Shown: piece by piece, positions 9,112-17,287 of the stretch | Numbering within the stretch: position 1 is the stretch's first letter | Layout of the letters: every line of letters begins with the position of its first letter | DNA from: DASUFZ01 sp035541475 | GTDB taxonomy: Bacteria; Myxococcota_A; UBA9160; SMWR01 | Assembly (NCBI GenBank): GCA_035541475.1 | Contig: DATKND010000007.1 | Location: 1 to 64,000 of the forward strand | Length of the DNA: 64,000 nt | Reading direction: 5' to 3' | Program-made: the position numbers and the translations under genes | The notes under the pieces: generated by a model | What the model was told of the DNA's origin: nothing | Seen by the model: only the letters and a program-made list of their open reading frames with translations | The model's database searches: none

Positions 9112-9175
9112 GGGTCCAGCGCACGATTCGGCCCACCCGCCGCGGGACTTGAACCCGGAGCTGCGCGCGCGGCAC

Positions 9176-9205
9176 GGAGGCCGACTCGAGAGCCGGCCGA
9201 CGCGC
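9176..9205. repeat. partial copy of a dispersed hairpin repeat
   Basis: GGCCG (9179-9183) pairs with CGGCC (9194-9198). The flanks GGAGGCCGACTC and CGGCCGACGCGC match the copy at 21717-21770. The conserved tail of the full copies is missing because the P450 stop codon and coding sequence follow at once. Confidence 0.5.
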
Positions 9206-10452
9206 TACGCGATCTCGACCGGCAGGTTCAGCGGGCGGCGGAAAATCCCCATCGGCTGGAAGCGCTGCAGGTCCTCGCGCACGCGCGAGCCGGGGGTCAC
9301 GATGTCGAGCGCGGCGTCGAGCATGCAGCCCATCTCCTGGCGCGCGAGGTTGGCGCCGAGGCAGTAGTGGGGGCCGTTGCCGAAGATCAGCAGCTCGCGG
9401 TTGTCGCGGTCGAAGTCGAGCACGTCGGGGCTCGGGAAGACCGCCGGATCGCGGTTCGCGCCGCCGAGCGCGAGCATCAGCATCTGTCCCTTGCGGATCG
9501 ATTTGCCTCGCAGCGTGAAGTCGCGCACCGCGTAGCGCATCATGCCCGCCGGGCCGCCGAAGGCGAAGCGCATGATCTCGTTGACCGCCTTCGGCACGAG
9601 CGAGCGGTCGGCGCGCACGCGCGCGAGCTGATCGGGATGCTCGAGCAAGGTCTGGATCATCACGAGCCCGCCGAGGTTCGTGGTCTCGCTGCCGGCGCCG
9701 ATCAGGATCGAGACCAGCATCACGATCTCGTCGTCGGTGATCGGCTCGCCCTCGCCCTGCGCGCGCAGGAGATCCGAGATCAGGTCCTCGCGGAGCTCGT
9801 GGCGCCGCTCGGCGATCATGCGGCGGATCCAGGGCGACATCTCCTGCAGCGCCTGCTCGGCCTTCGCGACTCCCTCGGGCGGCGCGAACGGGAAGAAGGC
9901 GCGGATCATCTCCTGCGCGAGATCGCGGAAGCGCGCCTCGTCGGCGCCGGCCCGCACGCCGAAGATGCGGCTGATGACCGTGTTGGGGATCGGGTTCGTG
10001 AAGTCGCCGAGCAGATCGATCACCTCGCCGCGGCGTCCGCGCAATGGCGCCGCGAAGCGCTCGACCACCTCGCGGATCTGCGCGTCCATGCGCCGCACCG
10101 CGCGCGGCGTCAGCGCGCCGTTGAAGAGGCGTCGGAAGCGCGCGTGCTCCGCCGGGCCCTTCGAGGCGAGGCTCTCCTCCTGGAGCCAGCGCACCAAGGT
10201 GCCGTCCGGCGCGGGCGCGTAGTGCTCCCACGCGCGCCGGTTCTGCGTCGCGTTCTCGGGGTCGTTGAAGAGCTGCTTCACATCGTCGTGTCGGGTCACA
10301 AACCAGAAGCCGAGCGACTCGACGAAGTGGACGGGATCCTCGGCGCGCAGCCGGTGGAGCTGCGGCGACGGATCGCCGCCGGCGGAGGCCGTCTCGACCA
10401 GCGCGAGGAAGGGATCGCGGGCGGCGGAGGAGGGCGCGGTCGCGGCGCTCAT
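9205..10452 (-). CDS. cytochrome P450
   Basis: A 415-residue soluble bacterial P450, the usual length for class I enzymes. The haem-binding loop is FGNGPHYCLGANLAR with proximal ligand Cys364. The I-helix oxygen-activation motif reads GAGSETT and the K-helix ExxR is EIMR. It hydroxylates an unknown substrate and would need a separate ferredoxin and reductase, which are not in the window. It is divergent from a TetR gene with only 45 bases between the starts, and that gap holds a 15-base palindrome; this is the standard arrangement for a TetR repressor controlling its neighbour. Its 3' end touches a hairpin repeat. Confidence 0.95.
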   Translation of the reverse strand: MSAATAPSSAARDPFLALVETASAGGDPSPQLHRLRAEDPVHFVESLGFWFVTRHDDVKQLFNDPENATQNRRAWEHYAPAPDGTLVRWLQEESLASKGPAEHARFRRLFNGALTPRAVRRMDAQIREVVERFAAPLRGRRGEVIDLLGDFTNPIPNTVISRIFGVRAGADEARFRDLAQEMIRAFFPFAPPEGVAKAEQALQEMSPWIRRMIAERRHELREDLISDLLRAQGEGEPITDDEIVMLVSILIGAGSETTNLGGLVMIQTLLEHPDQLARVRADRSLVPKAVNEIMRFAFGGPAGMMRYAVRDFTLRGKSIRKGQMLMLALGGANRDPAVFPSPDVLDFDRDNRELLIFGNGPHYCLGANLARQEMGCMLDAALDIVTPGSRVREDLQRFQPMGIFRRPLNLPVEIA

Positions 10453-10479
10453 GGCGGTCTCCCGAGGGTGGCGCGTAGA

Positions 10480-10494
10480 TAGACTACTAGTCTA
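10480..10494. promoter_or_regulatory. palindromic operator between P450 and TetR genes
   Basis: TAGACTA-C-TAGTCTA is a perfect inverted repeat of 7-base arms around one base, in an AT-rich island of an otherwise GC-rich region. It lies in the 45-base gap between the divergent P450 and TetR starts, where it would overlap both promoters. It is the expected binding site of the adjacent TetR protein. Confidence 0.8.
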
Positions 10495-10497
10495 CTC

Positions 10498-11106
10498 TTG
10501 GACCCGTTGTCAACTGCAGCCCTCAGCCGCATCGAGCGCCGCCGCCAGGAGACCACCGACCGCATCACGGAGGCGGCCGCGCGTCTCTTCGGCGAGCGCG
10601 GCTTCGCGGCGACCACCGTCTCCGAGATCTGCGAGCGCGCCGACGTCGCGCGTCAGACCTTCTTCAACCACTTCGCGACCAAGCAGGAGGTCGCACAGGA
10701 GCTCGCGCGGCGCGGCCACGACTTCTTCCTCGACGCGCTCGCGGCGGCGCGGCGCGACGGCGCGAGCACCGGCGAGCGCCTCGCGCGCTTCTTCGCCTCG
10801 ATCCACGAGGCCGCCGCCGAGGTCGGCCCGATGCACCAGGACCTCGTCTCCGAGGTGGTGCGCGCGTCCTACCAGGTGACCGACCCGGCGAGCATGGGAA
10901 CGATCCATCGCGCGGTCGAGAAGCTGCTGCGCGCGGGCCGCGCGCAGGGCGACGTCTCGCGCCGCCACGCGCTCGAGGATCAGGCCGCGCTCGTGCTCGG
11001 CGCGCTCCAGAACCTCTACTTCGAGTGGACGCACCGCGCCGACTTCCCGATCGCCGAGCGCTCCGCGCGCATGGCGCGCCTGCTCGCCGACGCGCTCGCG
11101 CCGTAG
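10498..11106 (+). CDS. TetR-family transcriptional regulator
   Basis: A 202-residue repressor-type protein. The N-terminal helix-turn-helix spans about residues 17-62 (ITEAAARLFGERGFAATTV, then ADVARQTFFNHFATKQEV); the C-terminal ligand-binding helices are variable, as usual. Starts available are TTG codons at 10498 and 10507; no ATG or GTG precedes the HTH, so a rare start is required. The operator at 10480-10494 ends only 3 bases before the first TTG, so autorepression and a very short leader are likely, and the 10507 TTG would give more room. It likely represses the divergent P450 gene until a substrate-like ligand binds. Confidence 0.9.
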   Translation: MDPLSTAALSRIERRRQETTDRITEAAARLFGERGFAATTVSEICERADVARQTFFNHFATKQEVAQELARRGHDFFLDALAAARRDGASTGERLARFFASIHEAAAEVGPMHQDLVSEVVRASYQVTDPASMGTIHRAVEKLLRAGRAQGDVSRRHALEDQAALVLGALQNLYFEWTHRADFPIAERSARMARLLADALAP

Positions 11107-11167
11107 CGCGCGCGGCCGGAGCGGGCGCCCGCTTCGCTAGGGTTCGCGCCTCTCGGAGCCCGCCTGC

Positions 11168-12244
11168 ATGCGCCCCGCCGTCGCCGTCCCGCTGCTCGTC
11201 GTCGCCGGGGTCGTCGTCGGCGCGGCGATCTGCGAGCTCGCGCTGCGAATCGCCGTGCCGGGCGCGCCGGATCTGCGCGCGATCCACATGGCCGAGCCGG
11301 ACAAGCCGTGGCTCTACCGACTCCGGCCCGGCGCGGAGGCCGAGCTCGACAAGACCGGCGGCGTCCACTACCGCGTGAACGCCGACGGCTTCCGCGGTCC
11401 GCGCTATGCGCGCGAGCACCCGGACGGCGCCTTCCGCATCGCCGTGCTCGGCGACTCGCTCACCTTCGGCTTCGGCGTCGACGAGGCCGACGTCTACACC
11501 GCGCAGCTCGAGGCGCTCCTCGCGCAGAGCCTGGCGCCGCGCAAGGTCGAGGTGCTGAACTTCGGTGTCGGCGGCTACAACGCCTACAACGAGGCCACGC
11601 TCTACGAGGGCCTCGCCGCGGACTACGCGCCCGACCTAGTGCTCGTGCAGTTCTGCATCAACGATCTGAACGATCCGCGGCTGCACTTCGATGCGCACAC
11701 CTTGAGCCTGCTCGACCTGCCGGACGCCGCGTTTCCCGATCCCGCGGTGCGCGCGCTGCCGATGCCCGACAAGTCGCCGCTCGCCTTCTGCGCGGGGCGC
11801 CTGCGCCTGTGCGATCTCCTGCAGCACGCGCTCTTCGAGGACCGCGCGGATCGCCAGGCGGTCGCGCGCGCCGTCGCGCCGCGAGCGTCACTGCAAGGCG
11901 CGGAGCGCGACTGGCTACGCGCGCGCTACGACGAGCTCGCGCACGCGGCGGCGGCGCACGGCGCCGCCTTCGGCGTGATCGTCTTCCCGTATCCGAAGCA
12001 GCTGAAGGAGCCGCCGCGTGACCGGCTCCCGCGCGACATCGTGGAGCTCGGCCGCGAGGACGGCTGGACGGCGATCGATCTGACGCCGGCCTACCGCGCG
12101 GCGATCGCGCGCGGCGACGACTCGCTCTTCCTCGACCTCTGGCACCCGAATCCGCTCGGACATCGCGTCGCCGCGCAGGCGCTCGCGGAGGAGCTGCCGC
12201 GGCTCGGCCTCATGCCGCCCGCTCAGGGCGTCGGCGCGCGGTAG
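11168..12244 (+). CDS. SGNH/GDSL hydrolase-like membrane-anchored protein
   Basis: A 358-residue protein with an N-terminal hydrophobic segment (residues 4-22) that is either an uncleaved anchor or a signal. The SGNH blocks are all present: GDSLTFG with Ser97, the glycine block FGVGGYNAYN, the asparagine block CINDLND, and a DLWHPNPLGH block giving Asp323 and His326. This supports esterase or O-acyl-hydrolase activity on an envelope or extracellular substrate. It sits 61 bases after the TetR gene on the same strand. Its end overlaps the convergent ECF sigma gene by 22 bases. Confidence 0.85.
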   Translation: MRPAVAVPLLVVAGVVVGAAICELALRIAVPGAPDLRAIHMAEPDKPWLYRLRPGAEAELDKTGGVHYRVNADGFRGPRYAREHPDGAFRIAVLGDSLTFGFGVDEADVYTAQLEALLAQSLAPRKVEVLNFGVGGYNAYNEATLYEGLAADYAPDLVLVQFCINDLNDPRLHFDAHTLSLLDLPDAAFPDPAVRALPMPDKSPLAFCAGRLRLCDLLQHALFEDRADRQAVARAVAPRASLQGAERDWLRARYDELAHAAAAHGAAFGVIVFPYPKQLKEPPRDRLPRDIVELGREDGWTAIDLTPAYRAAIARGDDSLFLDLWHPNPLGHRVAAQALAEELPRLGLMPPAQGVGAR

Positions 12245-13224
12245 ATCCCGGTCAGCACCGGAAGGCCGAGCGCCTCGCCGACCTCGCGCACGGTCTCGGG
12301 GCAGAAGCCGTAGCTCCTCAGCCGCGACACCCGGCCGTCCTCCTCTTCGAGGCGGTGCACGCCGTCGAGGCTCTCGCGGCCGCGGCGCGTGTGGAAGTGC
12401 AGCAGGATCGGCTCGCCGCGGAAGAGCGCTCGCTCCATGCGCTGCGACTCGAACTGGAACCACGCCGGCCAGTCCGGGTGTCCGCCGAGCGCCCCCTCGA
12501 ACCAGCTCTTCTTGCTGCGATGACCGTCGTAGCCCCAGTGGAGGCCGCCGCCTCCGACGTTTTCGACGGTCGCGTTGTCGAGCACGAGCGCGAGCAGGCC
12601 CGGACGATCGGCCGCGTTGAAGAGCGCGACGAAGCGGTCGACCAGCGACACCGACGGCACGGGGCCGCGCGGCGCGGCGGGCTCGTCCCGCTCGGGCTCG
12701 GACTCTCGCAGGCGCTCGCGCGCCCGGTGCAGAGCGGACTTCACGGCGCCGACGGTCGTCTCCAGCACTTCCGCGCTCTCCTCCAGATCGAGGTCGAAGA
12801 CGTCCTTCAGCAGCACCGCCGCGCGCTCGCGCGGGGGAAGGCGCAGCAGACGCATTCCTGCGTCGCGGAGCTCGCCGCTCGGCGACGCGCCGCTCCTTCC
12901 GGCCACGACATCGGCTTCGACCTTTGCGCCGGCGAGCGCCGCGGCCTCGCGCTCGCGCCGCCGGTGACGGTCGATCCACAGGTTCGTCGCGGTGCGGAGC
13001 AGGTACGAGCGCGGATTGCGCACCGGATCGTGGATGCGGCCGAGCGATCCGAATGCGCGCAGCAAGGTGTCCTGCACGAGATCCTCGGCGTCCCAGAGAT
13101 CGCGCGTCAGGCGTCGGCAGTAGACGTGGAGCGCCGGCCGCAGCGGCTGCACGAAGTCGAGGTAGCGCTGCCAGGCGGCGCGCAGGTCTTCGCGGAGTGC
13201 GTCCGGGAGCTCGAGGTCCGCCAC
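12223..13224 (-). CDS. ECF RNA polymerase sigma factor with C-terminal NTF2/SnoaL-like domain
   Basis: A 333-residue sigma factor. Sigma region 2 is at about residues 30-95 (CRRLTRDLWDAEDLVQDTLLRAF, NPRSYLLRTATNLWIDRHRRR) and region 4 at about 125-185 (LRLPPRERAAVLLKDVFDLD, VGAVKSALHRARERL). The rest is an SnoaL/NTF2-like extension (VDRFVALFNAADRPGLLALV onward), as in SigJ/ECF41-type factors, where this tail controls activity in place of an anti-sigma factor. The GTG at 13224 is chosen because a perfect AGGAGG lies 6 bases upstream. It is divergent from a DJ-1/PfpI gene (151-base gap) and may control it. Confidence 0.88.
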   Translation of the reverse strand: MADLELPDALREDLRAAWQRYLDFVQPLRPALHVYCRRLTRDLWDAEDLVQDTLLRAFGSLGRIHDPVRNPRSYLLRTATNLWIDRHRRREREAAALAGAKVEADVVAGRSGASPSGELRDAGMRLLRLPPRERAAVLLKDVFDLDLEESAEVLETTVGAVKSALHRARERLRESEPERDEPAAPRGPVPSVSLVDRFVALFNAADRPGLLALVLDNATVENVGGGGLHWGYDGHRSKKSWFEGALGGHPDWPAWFQFESQRMERALFRGEPILLHFHTRRGRESLDGVHRLEEEDGRVSRLRSYGFCPETVREVGEALGLPVLTGIYRAPTP

Positions 13225-13375
13225 GAGGTGCCTCCTGTCTCTTCCGACCGGGATGACGAACCGGAGCGGAGCCAGGATACGCGGAACGCCTGCCTGGCAG
13301 GATCCGAGGGGTCTTCGTCCTCGACGACCTCGCGCCGGCGCGAGATGCTCGTGCCTGCGCCCACGGAGGCCCGCC

Positions 13376-14017
13376 ATGTCCGAGTCTGCGCCGCGCACCC
13401 TCGGCGCCGTGCTCTACCCGCAGTTCGAGCTGCTCGACCTCTACGGACCGCTCGAGATGTTCGGCGCGCTCGAGAAGGAGATCCGCATCGTCACGGTCGC
13501 GGAGAAGAAGGGACCGGTCGCTTCGACGCCCGGGGTCGAGACGGTTGCCCGCTACGACTTCGACGACTGCCCGCGGCTCGATCTCGTCCTCGTGCCGGGC
13601 GGCATCGGCACCCTGCCTCAGCTCGCGAACGAGGCGCTGCTCGGCTTCCTGCGAAAGCGCTCAGCATCGGCGGAGCTCACGATGTCGGTCTGCTCGGGCT
13701 CGGCGCTGCTCGCGCGCGCGGGGCTCCTCGACGGGCGCCGCGCGACTTCCAACAAAATGTACTTCCAGGTCGCGCGCAGCCAGAGCGACAAGGTCCGCTG
13801 GGTCACGGCCGCGCGCTGGGTCGAGGACGGGCCCTTCGCGACGTCCTCCGGTGTTTCCGCCGGCACCGACATGGCGCTCGCGGTGATCGCGAAGCTCTTC
13901 GGTCCCGCGCGCGCCGAGCAGGTCGCGATCGGCACCGAGTACACCTGGCATCGCGACGCCGACCGCGATCCCTTCGCGCAGTACCTCGACAAAGCCGGCG
14001 CGGTGCTCTCCAGCTAG
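13376..14017 (+). CDS. DJ-1/PfpI family protein (GATase1-like)
   Basis: A 213-residue protein of the DJ-1/PfpI superfamily, in the subset related to AraC-type N-terminal domains and isonitrile hydratases. Motifs are AVLYPQFELLDLYGPLEMFG, a PGGIG loop, and the nucleophile elbow SVCSGSALLARAGLL with Cys in the expected elbow position. The later RRATSNK and GVSAGTDMALA match the family. Members include isonitrile hydratase, glyoxalase III and stress proteins; the exact role is open. The ATG at 13376 has GGAGG 6 bases upstream. It is divergent from the ECF sigma gene, suggesting stress-linked control. Confidence 0.88.
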   Translation: MSESAPRTLGAVLYPQFELLDLYGPLEMFGALEKEIRIVTVAEKKGPVASTPGVETVARYDFDDCPRLDLVLVPGGIGTLPQLANEALLGFLRKRSASAELTMSVCSGSALLARAGLLDGRRATSNKMYFQVARSQSDKVRWVTAARWVEDGPFATSSGVSAGTDMALAVIAKLFGPARAEQVAIGTEYTWHRDADRDPFAQYLDKAGAVLSS

Positions 14018-14033
14018 GCCGTTTCGCGCAGAA

Positions 14034-15272
14034 CTAGTCGAGCGGCTGCGTCGGATCGACGCCGAGCCAGCAGAGCGCGGAGAATCCGTAGAGCACCGCG
14101 ACGGTGTAGAGCGGTGCCTCCCAGCTGTTCCAGGCGTCGAGGCACCAGCCGATCACGAGCGGGCTCGTGACGCCGCCGAGGTTGCCGAAGGTGTTCATCG
14201 CGCCCGACACGACGCCGGCGTGGCGCCCGCCGATCGCGAGGCACACCGACCACGCCGGCGCGATGCCGAGCGCCGCGAAGCCGGCGGCGGCCGCGAGGCA
14301 GAAGGCACTGGCGCGCGGATCGGCGGTCGCGACCGCCGCAGCGATCGCGACCGCGGCGAGAGGAAGGCCGACGAATCCCGGCGCGCGCAGCGCCACGCGC
14401 GCGCCGTGGCGTCGCGCGAGGCGGTCCGCGAGAAGACCTCCGGCCAGCGAGCCGCCCGCGATCCCGAGCAGCGGCAGCGCCGCGAGCCAGCCGACGGCCG
14501 AGAGATCGAAGCCGCGACCGCGCAGCAGATAGGTCGGCAGCCAGGTGATGTAGAAGTACCAGCCGTAGATCGCGCCGAAGTACATCCCGGCGAGCGCCAC
14601 CAGGCTGCGACTGCGGATCATCGCGGCCCAGGGAACCTGCGGGTGCTCGCCCGGCGGGTCGTTCCCGATCAGCGCGAGCTCGGCGGCGCCGACGCTCGAA
14701 TGCGTACGTGGATCGTCGCGGAACCAGCGGAACCAGGCCGCGGCGTACGCGATGCCGACCGTGCCGAGGATCGGGAAGGTCGCGCGCCACGTGAAGCGCT
14801 CGAGCAGCGCGACCACGAGCGGCTGGGTCAGCGCGCCGCCGAGCGCGGCGGCCATCAGGGTCAGCCCGAACGCCGCGCCTCGCTCGCGCGCGGGCAGCCA
14901 GCGCGAGAAGGCGCGCGTGAGGCTCGGCAGAACGCCGGCCTCACCCATGCCGAAGAGAAATCGCAGCGAGATCAAGGACCCGAAGCCCGCGGCCGCGCCG
15001 GTGGCCGCGGTCATCCCGGACCACCAGAGCACGATGCGGGTCAAGGTCACGCGCGCGCCGAAGCGGTCCGCGAGCCAGCCGCTCGGCACTTCGAAGAGGG
15101 CGTAGGCCAGGGTGAAGGCGCTGAAGACGTAGCCCATCTGCGCGTCGTCGAGGCCGAGGTCGGACTTGATGGCGGGCGCGGCGGTCGAGATGCAGACGCG
15201 GTCGAGATACGCGACCGCCATCGCCCCGAGCGCGAAGGCGAGCATGGTGTGGCGCGCGCGCGTCGCTCGCAT
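14034..15272 (-). CDS. MFS transporter, anion:cation symporter (ACS)-like
   Basis: A 12-helix major facilitator protein of about 412 residues. The N-terminal MLAFALGAMAVAYLDRVCISTAAPAIKSDL and the loop 2-3 motif GWLADRFGARV fit the ACS group (glucarate, galactonate, phthalate or hexuronate-type organic anion permeases). FGMGEAGVLPSLTRAFSRWLP is the typical helix-4 motif. I use the ATG at 15272, with GAGGAG just upstream; a GTG at 15296 would add 8 residues. It is convergent with the DJ-1 gene and divergent from the YejM-like gene, with a 12-base perfect palindrome between. The substrate cannot be predicted from the neighbours. Confidence 0.88.
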   Translation of the reverse strand: MRATRARHTMLAFALGAMAVAYLDRVCISTAAPAIKSDLGLDDAQMGYVFSAFTLAYALFEVPSGWLADRFGARVTLTRIVLWWSGMTAATGAAAGFGSLISLRFLFGMGEAGVLPSLTRAFSRWLPARERGAAFGLTLMAAALGGALTQPLVVALLERFTWRATFPILGTVGIAYAAAWFRWFRDDPRTHSSVGAAELALIGNDPPGEHPQVPWAAMIRSRSLVALAGMYFGAIYGWYFYITWLPTYLLRGRGFDLSAVGWLAALPLLGIAGGSLAGGLLADRLARRHGARVALRAPGFVGLPLAAVAIAAAVATADPRASAFCLAAAAGFAALGIAPAWSVCLAIGGRHAGVVSGAMNTFGNLGGVTSPLVIGWCLDAWNSWEAPLYTVAVLYGFSALCWLGVDPTQPLD

Positions 15273-15315
15273 GACTCCTCGGCCGCGGGCCGACACAGGG
15301 TACCAGCGATTGCCG

Positions 15316-15327
15316 GTGCGATCGCAC
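15316..15327. promoter_or_regulatory. 12-base palindrome in a divergent intergenic region
   Basis: GTGCGATCGCAC is a perfect palindrome lying between the divergent MFS and YejM-like genes. It may be an operator, but its GCGATCGC core occurs easily by chance in DNA this rich in GC, so support is weak. Confidence 0.25.
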
Positions 15328-15364
15328 GCTCGCGGCGCGGGCTCCGGCGGGTAGAGTCCCGGCG

Positions 15365-17284
15365 GTGTCGAGCCACCCGCCCGAAGCGAGTCGACCCGGA
15401 CGCGCGCTGCTCCTCTACGCCGAGCTGACCTACGCGGCGCTCGTCGTCCACGTCGGGCTTCTCGCTCGCAATCTGCCGGAGACCGGTGTCGCGCCTACGC
15501 TCTTCTTCCTAGCCGCGCTGCTCGACTCCTGCTTCCTCTACCTGCTGCCCGCCTTCGCGCCCGTCGCGCTCGCGTTCGCTCTCGCCGCGCGGCTCGAGGC
15601 GCGCGGCGCTCCGCGACGCGCTGCGAGAGCGATCGTGGCGGTGCTCGCCGTCGCGCTGCCGGGCGCGCTCCAGATCGCCGTCTTCGCCGACCGCCGCATC
15701 TACGAGATCTTCGGCTTCCACGTGAACGGCTTCGTGATGAACGTGATCGCGACGCCGGGCGGAATCGACTCGATGGGCGGCGACGAAGCCAGCACGGCGC
15801 TTTTCGCCGCGATCGCGCTCGGGCTCGTCGCGCTGCAGTCGGGACTCCTCGTGCTGGCGCAACGCCTCGCCGCGCGCGAGCCGCGGCACCCGGAGCGCGC
15901 GCGGAGGCGCCTGCTCGCGACGGTCGCCGCGTTGCTCGCGCTCATGCTCTCCGAGCGCCTCGCCTACGCCTTCGCGCAGCTCTACGGCTACACGCCGCTC
16001 CTCGACGCGGCGGAGACGCTGCCGTGGTACGCGCCCGTCACGATCCTCGGCATCGCGCAGTCCCTGGGCTTCGCCCCGGCGCGCATCGACGCGCCGCACT
16101 TCCGCGTCGCGTCGGATCGGCTGCGCTACCCGCTCGCGCCGATCGCGCGCGCGGACCACCCGGTCCGCAACATCGTCTGGCTGGTGTCGGAGTCGCTGCG
16201 CGCGGACATGCTCGATCCCGAGATCATGCCGGCCACGTACGCCTTCGCGCGGCGCGCGCTCTGGTTCCGCGATCACTACAGCGGCGGCAACGGCACGCGC
16301 ATGGGCATGTTCACGATGTTCTACGGCCTGCACGGCTCGTACTGGTTCCCGTTCCTCCAGCACCGCCGGCAGCCGGTGCTGCTCGACGTCCTCCAGCAGG
16401 ACGGCTACCAGCTCGGGATCTTCACCAGCGCGAACTTCAGCTACCCCGAGTTCGACGAGACGATCTTCGCGGGCGTGCCCGGCTCGCAGCTCCACTCCTC
16501 GCACAACGGCGGCCCGGGCTGGCAGCGCGACCGCCAGAACGTCGGTGAGCTGCTCGACTTCGTCGAGCGCCGCGACCCGGCTCGTCCCTTCTTCGCGTTC
16601 CTCTTCTTCGAGTCGCCGCACGCCCGCTACTACTTCCCGCCCGAGTCCGTGATCCGGCGCCCGTACCTCGAGGATCTGAGCTACGCGACGATGAACCTGC
16701 AGCGCGACATGCCGCTGATCTTCAACCGCTACGTCAACGCGTGTCATCACCTCGACAGCCAGTTCGCGCGCGTGCTCGACGGCCTCGAGCAGCAGCACCT
16801 GCTCGACTCGACGATCGTGGTCATCACCGGCGACCACGGCGAGGAGTTCCTCGAGAAGGGGCGCTGGGGTCACGGCTCGGACTTCAGCGAGGAGCAGACG
16901 CGGGTGCCGCTCGTGTTGTGGATCCCCGGAGAGTCCCCGCGCGAGGTGACGCGACTCACGAGCCACGCCGACATCCCGGCCACCTTGCTCGCGCGTCTCG
17001 GCGTCGTGAATCCGCCCTCCGACTACTCGATCGGATTCGATCTGCTCGGCCCGCAGCAGCGCGTGGACGCGGTGCTCGCTGACTGGAACCGCATCGCCGT
17101 GATCGACGCCGACGCGAAGCTGATCTTCCCGATGGGCGCGTCGAGCCTGCTCCAGCGCCTGCGCGCGACCACGCGCGCCGACGCGCCGCTCCCCACGTCC
17201 GAGGCCCACTCGGTGCTGGAGGAGAAGCGCCCGCGCTTCCTCGAGGTCGTCCACGATCTCGCGCGCTTCAGCGCGCGAGGCTAG
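15365..17284 (+). CDS. YejM/PbgA-like inner-membrane sulfatase-fold protein
   Basis: A 639-residue protein. Five or so membrane segments fill the first 220 residues, then comes a periplasmic sulfatase-fold domain. ESLRADML, the SGGNGTRMGMFTMFYGLHGSYW segment and GYQLGIFTSANFSYPEFDETIF closely follow the layout of enterobacterial YejM/PbgA, which regulates LPS synthesis through LapB and FtsH rather than acting as a sulfatase. The metal-site motif VVVITGDHGEEFLEKGRWGHGS is intact, so enzymatic activity is not excluded. GTG start at 15365. No LapB or LpxC gene is nearby, so a regulatory role is inference. It is convergent with the small membrane protein gene, with 3 bases between. Confidence 0.82.
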   Translation: MSSHPPEASRPGRALLLYAELTYAALVVHVGLLARNLPETGVAPTLFFLAALLDSCFLYLLPAFAPVALAFALAARLEARGAPRRAARAIVAVLAVALPGALQIAVFADRRIYEIFGFHVNGFVMNVIATPGGIDSMGGDEASTALFAAIALGLVALQSGLLVLAQRLAAREPRHPERARRRLLATVAALLALMLSERLAYAFAQLYGYTPLLDAAETLPWYAPVTILGIAQSLGFAPARIDAPHFRVASDRLRYPLAPIARADHPVRNIVWLVSESLRADMLDPEIMPATYAFARRALWFRDHYSGGNGTRMGMFTMFYGLHGSYWFPFLQHRRQPVLLDVLQQDGYQLGIFTSANFSYPEFDETIFAGVPGSQLHSSHNGGPGWQRDRQNVGELLDFVERRDPARPFFAFLFFESPHARYYFPPESVIRRPYLEDLSYATMNLQRDMPLIFNRYVNACHHLDSQFARVLDGLEQQHLLDSTIVVITGDHGEEFLEKGRWGHGSDFSEEQTRVPLVLWIPGESPREVTRLTSHADIPATLLARLGVVNPPSDYSIGFDLLGPQQRVDAVLADWNRIAVIDADAKLIFPMGASSLLQRLRATTRADAPLPTSEAHSVLEEKRPRFLEVVHDLARFSARG

Positions 17285-17287
17285 TCG

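Noticed and set aside
9115..9240. tRNA-like segment on the minus strand, with a GGTTCAAGTCC T-arm consensus, a D-arm-like TAGCGCGTCGG and an anticodon-like hairpin
   Set aside because: The acceptor strands do not pair, no CCA follows, the would-be 5' part lies inside the P450 coding sequence, and the central hairpin is explained by the dispersed repeat. It is also not selC, since no TCA anticodon is present.
5729..10231. A very long open minus-strand reading frame through the DUF1254 gene and across the sulfatase and P450 genes
   Set aside because: Only its last 466 residues are a real protein. The rest is an alternative frame of other genes, kept free of stops by the high GC content, and looks like Arg/Ala-rich noise.
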